Assembly (NCBI RefSeq): GCF_003604195.1
Contig: NZ_QXGR01000004.1
Coordinates: 62,001-126,000 of the forward strand
Reading direction: 5' to 3'
DNA length: 64,000 nucleotides
Origin: Simplicispira lacusdiani
Lineage (GTDB): Bacteria; Pseudomonadota; Gammaproteobacteria; Burkholderiales; Burkholderiaceae_C
The notes under the pieces were generated by a model. The model was not told the origin of the DNA, did not search any database, and saw only the letters and a program-made list of their open reading frames with translations. Shown here one piece after another: positions 25,601 through 33,604 of the stretch. The stretch's first letter is position 1; each line of letters opens with the position of its first letter. Position numbers and translations under genes: made by a program.

Positions 25601-25879
25601 ATGAACCACAACCATGCCCCTCAGCCACCGGGACAGCGTGGCCCGAACACTGGCGGCTTTTGGCGCTCACGCTATGCCATCGGGCTCCTGGTGATCGGTG
25701 CGGGTGCTGGTTACTTTCTATGGACCGAACACCAAGCCCATCTGGCGCAATGGTGGCCTTACGCGATCTTGCTGCTTTGCCCGCTGATGCACGTTTTCAT
25801 GCACGGAGGACACGGCAGACACGGCGGACATGCCGAGACAGATACCACCCGGAAGGATGAACATCCTCACAGGAGCTAG
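25601..25879 (+). CDS. DUF2933 small membrane protein
   Basis: 92 residues with His-rich ends (NHNHAP; HGGHGRHGGHAE) around two hydrophobic helices (about 25-41 and 51-68). Family DUF2933, common in copper and silver islands; function unknown. The clustered His suggest metal binding. Follows the Met-rich gene by 9 bases and precedes the methyltransferase-like gene by 5. Confidence 0.85.
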   Translation: MNHNHAPQPPGQRGPNTGGFWRSRYAIGLLVIGAGAGYFLWTEHQAHLAQWWPYAILLLCPLMHVFMHGGHGRHGGHAETDTTRKDEHPHRS

Positions 25880-25884
25880 GCATC

Positions 25885-26517
25885 ATGGAACACACTGGAT
25901 CCGCTTACGGGCTCTGGTCACTGGTGGTGGTGAACATCGCTGTGTTCGTCATGTTCGCCTTCAGCTTCTTCAAGCCGGTCAATGCGCGCGACTGGCGCAG
26001 CTTCAGCGCGTTCACGGCTTTCATCGTCGCGCTGTTTGTCGAGATGTACGGCTTTCCGTTGACCATCTATTTCCTGTCGGGCTGGCTGGGGCAGAAGTTT
26101 CCAGGAGTTGATCTCCTGGGCCATGACGCTGGCCATCTGCTGGAGTTGCTTTTCGGCTGGGGTGGCGATCCGCATTTCGGTCCCTTCCATATCCTCAGCT
26201 ATGTGTTCATTGGCGGTGGTTTCTGGCTGCTGGCAGAAGCGTGGCCAGTGCTGTATGAGGCCCAGCGCAATGGCCAATTGGCACGTACAGGTCCGTACGC
26301 TCGTGTGCGCCACCCGCAGTACATCGGCTTCGTATTGATCATGTTGGGCTTCTTGTTGCAATGGCCGACGGCGCTGACATTGCTGATGTTTCCAACTTTG
26401 ATGGTGATGTACGCCCGATTGTCCTTGGCGGAAGAGCGCGATAGCGAAATGCGTTTTGGCGATACCTGGAAAGACTATGCAAGCCAAGTTCCTCGTTTTG
26501 TTCCAAGACTGGGTTGA
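25885..26517 (+). CDS. Isoprenylcysteine carboxyl methyltransferase-like membrane protein
   Basis: 210 residues with about five membrane helices. The C-terminal signature of the ICMT/PEMT superfamily is present: GPYARVRHPQYIGF, then YARLSLAEERDSEMRFG with the conserved Glu-Glu. Eukaryotic members methylate prenylated cysteine, but bacteria lack that substrate. CzcN/NccN of metal-resistance operons belong to this superfamily as I recall it. Its role in the copper operon is unknown. AGGAGC lies upstream of the start. Confidence 0.85.
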   Translation: MEHTGSAYGLWSLVVVNIAVFVMFAFSFFKPVNARDWRSFSAFTAFIVALFVEMYGFPLTIYFLSGWLGQKFPGVDLLGHDAGHLLELLFGWGGDPHFGPFHILSYVFIGGGFWLLAEAWPVLYEAQRNGQLARTGPYARVRHPQYIGFVLIMLGFLLQWPTALTLLMFPTLMVMYARLSLAEERDSEMRFGDTWKDYASQVPRFVPRLG

Positions 26518-26559
26518 GCGAGTTCTGGCCGTAGGTTCTACCCTCTCTCGGAGGCGTCC

Positions 26560-26652
26560 ATGAGTTCAATTCCTCTGCCCATTCGGTTCGGGGCTTCCCA
26601 TCTGGTTCTTGCCGCATGTCTGCGCGTCAACCGTGGCTGCGGGTATGCCTGA
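26560..26652 (+). CDS. Possible 30-residue peptide between methyltransferase and cytochrome genes
   Basis: A 30-codon frame with a strong ribosome-binding site (GGAGG, 7 bases before ATG), ending 7 bases before the cytochrome start. The product (begins MSSIPLPIRFGASHLVLAAC) resembles nothing I know. It may be a translational-coupling leader for the cytochrome gene, whose own ribosome-binding site is poor, or chance. Confidence 0.25.
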   Translation: MSSIPLPIRFGASHLVLAACLRVNRGCGYA

Positions 26653-26659
26653 GTTGCCA

Positions 26660-27163
26660 ATGCGCACGAACATGAGGGCTTGGATACTGTGTGGATTGCT
26701 GGCCGTGCTGCTGGCTGCGGCCGGCTTGTATGTGCTGAGAGCCAAGGGTGCATGGACTGCCGAGCTGGAACCATATGCACTGCGTCCCGATGACCTGCAG
26801 ACCGTGCAGGCCGGGGCTCGCATCTATGCACAGCATTGCGCTGCCTGCCATGGAGTCCGTGGCGAAGGGCAACCGAACTGGCGCGAACACGGCCCGAATG
26901 GCCTATTGCCAGCGCCTCCGCACGATGAAAGCGGGCATACCTGGCACCATCCTGATGCACAGCTGTTCGCCATTACCAAGCATGGTCTGGCCCAACTGAT
27001 TCGGCAGCCTGGCTACCGCACCGACATGCCTCGATATGACGGTGTTTTGAGTGACACCGAGATTGTGGCTGTGCTCTCATGGATCAAGGCGCAGTGGCCA
27101 CAAGAAACCCGCGTACGCCATGACCAGCTCAATGACCAATATCGCAAGTCACTGGAGCGCTGA
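26660..27163 (+). CDS. Membrane-anchored monohaem cytochrome c
   Basis: 167 residues: an N-terminal membrane anchor (about 7-25) and a cytochrome c domain with one haem motif, CAACH, and a likely axial Met in DMPRYDGVLSD. The C-terminal helix (SDTEIVAVLSWIKAQW) is typical of small class I cytochromes. It could take electrons from cuprous-ion oxidation, but that is inference. Start uncertain: ATGs at 26,609, 26,645, 26,660 and 26,672 are in frame; 26,660 puts basic residues before the anchor. Last gene of the operon. Confidence 0.78.
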   Translation: MRTNMRAWILCGLLAVLLAAAGLYVLRAKGAWTAELEPYALRPDDLQTVQAGARIYAQHCAACHGVRGEGQPNWREHGPNGLLPAPPHDESGHTWHHPDAQLFAITKHGLAQLIRQPGYRTDMPRYDGVLSDTEIVAVLSWIKAQWPQETRVRHDQLNDQYRKSLER

Positions 27164-27180
27164 GGTGTTCCATCAAGACA

Positions 27181-27204
27181 GGCCCGCTGCAGTAGCAGCG
27201 GGCC
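27181..27204. terminator. Hairpin ending the first copper operon
   Basis: GGCCCGCTGC and GCAGCGGGCC form a perfect 10-base stem with loop AGTA, between convergent genes. No T-run, but the stem is very stable; may serve both strands. Confidence 0.7.
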
Positions 27205-27224
27205 TTGAGCGCGCAAGACAAAGA

Positions 27225-27548
27225 TCAGTTGGTGTAGAGCGCCTTCATTTGCTCGCGCTCATTGGTGGACTGGTTACGCAGTTCCAGGGAAACCTGCTGC
27301 CGCGTTTTGCTGCCAGCAGTTGCCGCATCGGATTTTTGCGCCATCTGCGGGGTCACGGCATCGCCATGGAGCATTTGATCGTGAACGTTCGGATCCAGGG
27401 AATGTTTGGCGGTGTTTTGACCGATGTGCTCGGGCGTGAAGTGAACCACGTCACCATTCCCTTGATGCCATGCAGATGTTGCTTGAGCAATACCGGAAAG
27501 AGCCGTCAGGGCGACAGCGAGCGCGAGAGAAGTGGTCTTGGCAATCAT
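27225..27548 (-). CDS. Small secreted protein of unknown function
   Basis: 107 residues with a clean Sec signal peptide (IAKTTSLALAVALTAL, cut after AQATS). The mature chain is polar and holds several His and Met (AWHQGNGDVVHF, DPNVHDQMLHGDA). No family recognised. AAGGA lies upstream of the ATG; an in-frame extension to 27,749 is unlikely because it lacks a signal. Its promoter region is shared with the divergent copper ATPase gene, which suggests a copper-induced small protein, by context only. Confidence 0.65.
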   Translation of the reverse strand: MIAKTTSLALAVALTALSGIAQATSAWHQGNGDVVHFTPEHIGQNTAKHSLDPNVHDQMLHGDAVTPQMAQKSDAATAGSKTRQQVSLELRNQSTNEREQMKALYTN

Positions 27549-27755
27549 TTTGAAGTCCTTTTCAGAAGGTTGAGGCGGGATTCCCGGCCTGTGCGAAAGG
27601 CACGTACCGACTGTATGAAGCTGCCGCCAACAAAACGATGACGACCAAATTACGTTTCTCTCATTTCGACAGGCGCGTGATTCATTCCCATGGCCTGACG
27701 TGACCCTGCCACTGGAATCGTTTTCACAGCGGCGCCAAATCTGGAGCAATCAACC
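27549..27755. promoter_or_regulatory. Divergent promoter region of the P-type ATPase operon
   Basis: 207 bases between the small secreted-protein gene and the copper ATPase gene. Both promoters should lie here. I see no convincing CueR-type dyad; only the partial motif GACCCTGCCACTGG near 27,700-27,715. Confidence 0.4.
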
Positions 27756-30077
27756 ATGCCAGCAAGCACAACGCTGATCTACCACTGCCCCATGCATCCG
27801 GAAGTTCGGCAGGACCACCCGGGGCGCTGCCCCAAATGCCAGATGCTTCTGGTGCCGGAGGGGGAGCCGAACCATGGTCATCAGCATGGCCATCATCACG
27901 GCCATGTTCATGGTGAAGCACCGGCGCCGCGCGCCGCATCCGCGCAAGTCGATGTGCCAGGTGAAGCAACGCCAGCTCCTTCTGGCACCGTCTACACCTG
28001 TCCCATGCATCCAGAAGTACGGCAGGACCATCCCGGCAATTGCCCCAAGTGCGGCATGACGCTGGAGCCCATCATTCCCCTGGACGAGGACGACAACCAC
28101 GAGTTGCGCGATTTTCAGCAGCGCTTCTGGTGGACGTTGCCGCTCACCGTGCTCGTGACGGTCCTGGCGATGTTTGGGCATCGTCTCGGATGGTTCGACA
28201 TGAAGGCGCAAACCTGGGTGGAGTTGGCGCTGTCGCTGCCAGTCGTAGTGTGGACGGGTGGACCTTTCTTTGTCAGGGGCTGGCAATCCCTGGTCCAGCG
28301 CAGCCCCAACATGTGGACCCTGATCGGCCTGGGCACGGGCGCGGCCTTCGCCTACAGCCTGGTGGCCACGCTGGCGCCGGGCGTGTTCCCTGAATCGTTC
28401 GTCTCCATGGGCCGCGTGGCGGTCTATTACGAGGCGGCCGTGGTCATCATCTCGTTGACCATGTTGGGCCAGATCATCGAACTGAAGGCACGATCACAAA
28501 CTTCTGCCGCGATCAAGGCGCTCCTGGGCCTGGCGCCCAAGACCGCGCGCCGTATCAATGTGGATGGCAGCGAAGAGGATGTGCCGCTGAACCATGTGCA
28601 CGTCGGGGATCTGCTGCGCATCCGCCCCGGCGAGAAAGTGCCGGTCGATGGTGTGGTGACAGAGGGCAGCAGCGCCGTGGATGAGTCCATGCTGACAGGC
28701 GAGCCCGTGCCAGTGACCAAGCGGGTCGGTGACAATGTGATCGGTGCTACCCTGAACACCAGTGGCGCCCTGGTGATGCGCTCCGAGAAGGTTGGCGCTG
28801 CCACCATGCTGTCGCAGATCGTGCAGATGGTGGCCAATGCGCAGCGCTCGAAGGCCCCGATGCAGCGCATGGCCGACGTGGTGGCTGGAAAATTTGTGGT
28901 GGCGGTGGTGCTCATCGCGGCGGCCACCTTTCTGGCCTGGGGCCTGTTTGGTCCCGAGCCGAGCTGGGTATTCGGCCTGATCAATGCAGTGGCGGTGCTC
29001 ATCATCGCTTGCCCATGTGCCTTGGGCTTGGCCACCCCCATGTCCGTGATGGTCGCCACCGGCCGTGCCGCTACCCAAGGCGTGTTGTTCCGGGATGCCG
29101 GCGCCATTGAAAAGATGCGCGAGGTCGACACCCTGATCGTGGACAAGACCGGTACGCTGACCGAAGGCAAACCTGCGTTTGACACGGCCGTGGCGGCCCC
29201 GGGTTACACGCCCGACGATGTACTGCGTCTGGCCGCCAGCCTGGACCAGGGCAGCGAGCATCCACTGGCAGACGCAATCGTGAGCGCTGCGCGCGGTAAG
29301 GGTATGGCGCTGGTCCCACCCGCTGATTTCGAATCTGGCAGCGGCATCGGTGTACGAGGCACGATCGATGGTCGCCGACTGGTGCTGGGCAATGCCGCAC
29401 TGATGCAGCAAGAAGGCGTGGCGACCGATGCACTCAAGGTAGACGGCGAGCGACTCCGTAGCGAGGGCGCCAGCGTGATGCATCTTGCGGTGGATGGGGA
29501 GTTTGCCGGTATCTTGGCCGTCACCGATCCGATCAAGGCCACCACGCCCGATGCGATCCAGTCGCTGCATGCCAGTGGTCTGCGCATCGTGATGGCGACC
29601 GGTGACGGCCTGACCACAGCAAGGGCCGTGGGTGCGAAGCTCGGTATCGACGAAGTGCATGGAGAGGTCAAGCCCGCCGACAAGCTGGAGCTTGTAGAGA
29701 AGCTTCAGAAGAAAGGCCATATCGTCGCCATGGCTGGTGATGGCATCAATGATGCCCCTGCGTTGGCCAAGGCTGACGTCGGCGTTGCCATGGGCACCGG
29801 TACGGATGTCGCCATGAACAGTGGTCAGGTCACGCTGGTAAAGGGCGATTTGCGTGGCATTACAGCGGCACGGGACATTTCCGTCGATACCGTTAGGAAC
29901 ATGCGCCAAAACCTGCTCTTCGCCTTTGTCTACAACGGCCTTGGGGTGCCGATCGCAGCCGGCGTGCTGTACCCATTCACCGGGTGGTTGCTGTCCCCCC
30001 TGATCGCAGCGTTGGCAATGAGCCTCAGCTCAGCTTCGGTGATTTTCAATGCGCTGCGACTGCGCCGTGGCCATTGA
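27756..30077 (+). CDS. Copper-translocating P-type ATPase
   Basis: P1B-1 ATPase of 773 residues exporting Cu(I)/Ag(I) from the cytoplasm. In place of CxxC domains the N-terminus has two copies of [20 protein letters not shown] (about 10-30 and 85-105), separated by a His-rich stretch ([13 protein letters not shown]). Core motifs are intact: TGEP in the actuator domain, CPC at 419-421 ([13 protein letters not shown]), phosphorylated Asp463 in DKTGTLT, and [10 protein letters not shown] near 660. The layout resembles SilP/CopF-type pumps. GGAG precedes the start. First gene of the second operon; the GDCCVxC gene follows after 28 bases. Confidence 0.95.
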   Translation: MPASTTLIYHCPMHPEVRQDHPGRCPKCQMLLVPEGEPNHGHQHGHHHGHVHGEAPAPRAASAQVDVPGEATPAPSGTVYTCPMHPEVRQDHPGNCPKCGMTLEPIIPLDEDDNHELRDFQQRFWWTLPLTVLVTVLAMFGHRLGWFDMKAQTWVELALSLPVVVWTGGPFFVRGWQSLVQRSPNMWTLIGLGTGAAFAYSLVATLAPGVFPESFVSMGRVAVYYEAAVVIISLTMLGQIIELKARSQTSAAIKALLGLAPKTARRINVDGSEEDVPLNHVHVGDLLRIRPGEKVPVDGVVTEGSSAVDESMLTGEPVPVTKRVGDNVIGATLNTSGALVMRSEKVGAATMLSQIVQMVANAQRSKAPMQRMADVVAGKFVVAVVLIAAATFLAWGLFGPEPSWVFGLINAVAVLIIACPCALGLATPMSVMVATGRAATQGVLFRDAGAIEKMREVDTLIVDKTGTLTEGKPAFDTAVAAPGYTPDDVLRLAASLDQGSEHPLADAIVSAARGKGMALVPPADFESGSGIGVRGTIDGRRLVLGNAALMQQEGVATDALKVDGERLRSEGASVMHLAVDGEFAGILAVTDPIKATTPDAIQSLHASGLRIVMATGDGLTTARAVGAKLGIDEVHGEVKPADKLELVEKLQKKGHIVAMAGDGINDAPALAKADVGVAMGTGTDVAMNSGQVTLVKGDLRGITAARDISVDTVRNMRQNLLFAFVYNGLGVPIAAGVLYPFTGWLLSPLIAALAMSLSSASVIFNALRLRRGH

Positions 30078-30105
30078 GGGCGCAGGGACCTCTTCGCGAA
30101 AATCT

Positions 30106-30318
30106 ATGAATGCCCCTCTTCTCGAATCCGTACTGACCTGCCCGCACTGCGGCTTCGCTCGGCAAGAAGCCATGCCCACGGATGCCTGCCAGTTTTTCTA
30201 CGAATGTCGCCAATGCAAGGTACTGCTGCGGCCTCGTCCCGGCGATTGCTGCGTGTTTTGCTCTTACGGTTCCGTGCCTTGCCCGCCGGTTCAGTTGCAG
30301 CGCGGTTGCTGCGAGTAG
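30106..30318 (+). CDS. GDCCVxC-motif small cysteine-rich protein
   Basis: 70 residues with nine cysteines: CPHCGF near the start, CRQCK in the middle and the signature GDCCVFCSYGSVPCPP. Pipelines name this family GDCCVxC domain-containing (seleno)protein; here every key position is a true Cys codon (TGC or TGT), so this copy is not a selenoprotein. Paired CxxC motifs suggest zinc or copper binding. Function unknown. Located between the ATPase and DUF2789 genes. Confidence 0.85.
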   Translation: MNAPLLESVLTCPHCGFARQEAMPTDACQFFYECRQCKVLLRPRPGDCCVFCSYGSVPCPPVQLQRGCCE

Positions 30319-30468
30319 CCGCCAGCCGCAGATGACAGAAAAGTAATCTACGGCTCATCCCTCTATCAGGCCGCCCTGCCGAGAATGGCTGCATGGGATG
30401 GCGCTGCAGAACCGGCGCGCTGGCAGAACACTGCTGACACCGTGAAAGACACTGAGGGAATCAACGCA

Positions 30469-30714
30469 ATGGATCCAACCTACCATCGGTTCACCGAGCT
30501 ATTTCAACAACTGGGGCTGGCTGCCGACACCCAGAGCATCCGGGAATTTCTGGTGCGCCACAGCCCACTCCCCCCCTCCATCAGGCTGGAAAACGCCCCG
30601 TTCTGGACTCAAGCGCAATCATCCTTGCTACGGGATGAGTTATTGCTGGATGCGGATTGGGCGGAAGTCGTTGATCAACTGAACGCGGCCTTGCGTGGAG
30701 CGGAGGGCAAGTGA
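30469..30714 (+). CDS. DUF2789 family protein
   Basis: 81 residues, all-helical by appearance: MDPTYHRFTELFQQLGLAAD, then SIREFLVRHSPL and WTQAQSSLLRDELLLDADWA. Matches the DUF2789 family pattern, whose role is unknown. The ATG at 30,469 follows GAGGGA. Its stop overlaps the cusC start by one base, so it is translationally coupled to the efflux genes. Confidence 0.82.
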   Translation: MDPTYHRFTELFQQLGLAADTQSIREFLVRHSPLPPSIRLENAPFWTQAQSSLLRDELLLDADWAEVVDQLNAALRGAEGK

Positions 30715-31988
30715 TGGCCACGATCCGCTTGAGACGATCCATCGGTGCCGCTCTGCTGGCACTTGTTTTTACCCAGACAAGTTTCAGTCAAGAGGGGCGA
30801 CTTGGCGCCCATCTGGAGGGGCTGCTGATTGCGGCGCGAGAGGGCAACCCGGAGTTTGCCAGCATGCAGTTTGAGGCCGATGCTGCCGCAGAGCGAGTCC
30901 TGCCTGCTGGTGCTTTGCCAGACCCCAAGTTCAGTATGGAACTGCGTGATCTCACTCGGATGGGCGAGCGCAATCCGACGCTGTTGCCAGGGCGCGTGGG
31001 CAGCACGCGCTACTTGATTACACAGGAGTTGCCGTGGTTTGGAAAGCGGGGGCTCAAGCGTGACGTTGCCGAACTGCAGGCCGAGGCGGCTTGGGGACGG
31101 GTGTCTGGGACTTGGAGTGAATTGGCCACCAGGATCAAGACAACATACGCACAGCTTTACTACCTGGACCAGAACGAGCGGCTCACCCGGGAAATCCTGG
31201 ATTTGATGTCCCGCCTGGAAAAGGTTGCGCAGGTGCGCTACGCCAGTGGTTTGGCGGCACAGCAAGACGTGATCCGTGCGCAGCTGGAACAGACCACCAT
31301 GCGCAATGAATTGATCGCTCTCGAAGCTGAGCGTAGCCAGCTGCAAGCCAGATTGAAGGCGCTCGTGGGGCGTCCAGCCAATGAGCCGCTGGCTGCGCCG
31401 GAGCGTATTCGCTCGCTCCCCGCCTCCGAGAGCATGCGCTTTGAGGTTCTGGAGCAGCGCGCACGAGCCAGCAATCCGCTCTTGCGAACCGAGGAATCAC
31501 AGATCCGGGCAGCGGAAAAGAACCGCGAGCTCACCTACAAGAACCGCTATCCGGATTTCGCGGTAGGGGTGTCGCCGATCCAGTATGGCAAGTCGATCCG
31601 GGAATGGGAGCTGATGGTCGAGGTCACCATCCCTCTGCAGCAGGATACTCGGCGCGCGCAGGAGCGGGAGGCGCAAGCCATGCTGGATGCCGCGCGTTCC
31701 CGTCGCGAAGTCGCCACCAACCAGGTGCTCGCCGATCTATATGAAAACGTCGCTGGCCTGGAGGCAGCGCGCCGCACGCTGGCATTGACCACGGAGAGCC
31801 TGCTGCCCCAGTCGGAACTGACCTATCGATCTGCGTTGGCAGGCTATGAATCCGGCAAGGTGGACTTCGCCACCCTGCTCGACGCCCAGAGGCAAATACG
31901 CCAGGCCAAGCTCAATCAGGTCAAGGCAGGCGTCGCCGCGCAAACGCGGCTGGCAGACATCGAGCGCATCGTTGGAGAAGAACTATGA
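30714..31988 (+). CDS. cusC: Outer-membrane factor of Cu(I)/Ag(I) efflux
   Basis: TolC-family channel of 424 residues. A signal peptide (about 1-26, TQTSFSQEG) has no lipobox cysteine, unlike the factor at 20,781. The typical helical regions are present: LPDPKFSMELRDL-type N-terminal segment, RTEESQIRAAEKNRELTYKNRYPD in outline, and the repeat near 340-420 (SGKVDFATLLDAQRQIRQAK). It is shorter than E. coli CusC (about 457). Overlaps cusB by 4 bases (ATGA). Confidence 0.9.
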   Translation: MATIRLRRSIGAALLALVFTQTSFSQEGRLGAHLEGLLIAAREGNPEFASMQFEADAAAERVLPAGALPDPKFSMELRDLTRMGERNPTLLPGRVGSTRYLITQELPWFGKRGLKRDVAELQAEAAWGRVSGTWSELATRIKTTYAQLYYLDQNERLTREILDLMSRLEKVAQVRYASGLAAQQDVIRAQLEQTTMRNELIALEAERSQLQARLKALVGRPANEPLAAPERIRSLPASESMRFEVLEQRARASNPLLRTEESQIRAAEKNRELTYKNRYPDFAVGVSPIQYGKSIREWELMVEVTIPLQQDTRRAQEREAQAMLDAARSRREVATNQVLADLYENVAGLEAARRTLALTTESLLPQSELTYRSALAGYESGKVDFATLLDAQRQIRQAKLNQVKAGVAAQTRLADIERIVGEEL

Positions 31989-33589
31989 CAACAAATCTCA
32001 AGGTAGGCGCGCTCGTGCTGGCGGCGGTGGCACTGGCTGCGGGGGGGGGCTACTGGTATGGCCAGCGGCAGTCCGCTGTGCATGGATCGGAGCCGGCGGC
32101 TTCGATGGCGGCCTCGGCAAGCGAGAAGAAAGAGCGCAAAGTCCTGTACTACCGCAACCCAATGGGTCTGCCCGACACATCTCCCACGCCCAAGAAAGAT
32201 CCGATGGGGATGGACTACATCCCGGTCTATGAAGGCGAACAGGAGTCGGAAGCTGAAAGTACCAATCAGATCAAGATCAGCACCGACAAGGTTCAGAAGC
32301 TCGGGGTACGCGTCGAGGCTGCCACCTTGCGCACGCTGGACAAGACGGTACGTGCCGCCGGCCGCATTGAACCCGATGAGCGACTGAGCTACGCCATCAC
32401 GCCCAAGTTCGAGGGCTACGTCGAACGCTTGCATGTCAATGCCACCGGTCAGGCGGTGGGCAAGGGCCAGCCATTGTTCGAGGTCTACAGCCCGGAACTG
32501 GTGTCGGCACAACGCGAGTACGCCATTGCCGCCCAGGGGGTTGATTCCTTGAAGAGTGCCAGCGAGGAAACGCAGAACGGCATGCGGCAACTCGCAGAAT
32601 CCAGCCTGATGCGCCTGCGCAACTGGGATATTTCGGACGAGCAGGTGAAAGCGTTGGCCCAGTCTGGCAACGCGCGCCGCACGCTCACGTTCCGCTCGCC
32701 GGTGGCGGGCATCGTGACCGAGAAAAAGGCCGTGCAAGGCATGCGCTTCATGCCAGGTGATGCGCTCTACCAAGTCACCAACCTGTCCTCCGTGTGGGTG
32801 ATCGCCGATGTGTTCGAGCAGGACATTGGCTTGGTCAAGCCCGGCACGAAGGCCACGGTTCATATCAACGCCTACCCGGACAAAGTCTTCACTGGATCCA
32901 TCACCTACGTGTATCCGACGCTCACGGCGGAAACCCGCACCGTGCCCGTGCGCGTGGAACTGACCAATGCAGGCGGCTTACTGAAACCGGGCATGTTCGC
33001 TCAGGTGGAACTGCCTGCCGCCTCCAAAGGGGCCGTCTTAACGGTGCCAACGTCGGCGGTTATCGACAGTGGAACACGCCAGATTGTTTTGGTGCAACTC
33101 AAGGAGGGACGTTTCGAGCCCCGTGAGGTCAAGATCGGCGCACGCAGTGAAGACCGCGTCGAAATCATCAATGGAGTACAGGACGGCGAAATGGTCGTGG
33201 TGGCCGCCAACTTCCTCATCGACGCGGAAAGCAACCTCAAGGCTGCCGTCGGAAGCCTGGGACATGCAGGGCACGGTGCGCAACCCTCCACGGACGGAGC
33301 CCCCAGTACCAAGGTCGTCACCGGCGTAGGCCATCAAGCCGAAGGCACGGTAGAGGACGTGGACGCGAAAACCTCCACGGTCACCCTGGCGCACGGCCCG
33401 GTGGCCAGCCTCAAGTGGCCGGCCATGTCCATGGAGTTCAAGGTGGCCCATGGCGGCTTGCTGAAGGAGCTCAAGCCCGGCGCAGCGGTGGCGTTCGAAT
33501 TCGTCGAACGCGGGCAGGGCGAGTGGGTGATCACCGCCGCCAAGCCCGCAGGTAAAGCTGCGGCCAATTCGCACGCCGGCCACAACTGA
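31985..33589 (+). CDS. cusB: RND periplasmic adaptor with fused CusF-like domain
   Basis: Membrane-fusion protein of 534 residues linking CusA to the outer-membrane channel. N-terminal membrane segment (about 7-25), then a short heavy-metal-binding motif (YYRNPMGLP, KKDPMGMDYIPV) like those in the ATPase and in SilB. Barrel-sandwich, hairpin and beta-barrel domains follow (about 90-440). After a linker the last about 80 residues form a CusF-like domain with the complete KWPAMSMEF motif, including the Trp missing from the separate CusF at 24,678. A tethered chaperone is thus built in. Overlaps cusC; 15 bases before cusA. Confidence 0.93.
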   Translation: MTTNLKVGALVLAAVALAAGGGYWYGQRQSAVHGSEPAASMAASASEKKERKVLYYRNPMGLPDTSPTPKKDPMGMDYIPVYEGEQESEAESTNQIKISTDKVQKLGVRVEAATLRTLDKTVRAAGRIEPDERLSYAITPKFEGYVERLHVNATGQAVGKGQPLFEVYSPELVSAQREYAIAAQGVDSLKSASEETQNGMRQLAESSLMRLRNWDISDEQVKALAQSGNARRTLTFRSPVAGIVTEKKAVQGMRFMPGDALYQVTNLSSVWVIADVFEQDIGLVKPGTKATVHINAYPDKVFTGSITYVYPTLTAETRTVPVRVELTNAGGLLKPGMFAQVELPAASKGAVLTVPTSAVIDSGTRQIVLVQLKEGRFEPREVKIGARSEDRVEIINGVQDGEMVVVAANFLIDAESNLKAAVGSLGHAGHGAQPSTDGAPSTKVVTGVGHQAEGTVEDVDAKTSTVTLAHGPVASLKWPAMSMEFKVAHGGLLKELKPGAAVAFEFVERGQGEWVITAAKPAGKAAANSHAGHN

Positions 33590-33604
33590 TCCTCGGGAGA
33601 CACC

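Noticed and set aside
27549..27755. CueR/MerR-type operator ahead of the copper ATPase
   Set aside because: GACCCTGCCACTGG is only a partial dyad with the wrong right arm; not strong enough to call.
30106..30318. Selenocysteine in the GDCCVxC protein
   Set aside because: The signature positions are plain TGC/TGT codons, with no in-frame TGA.
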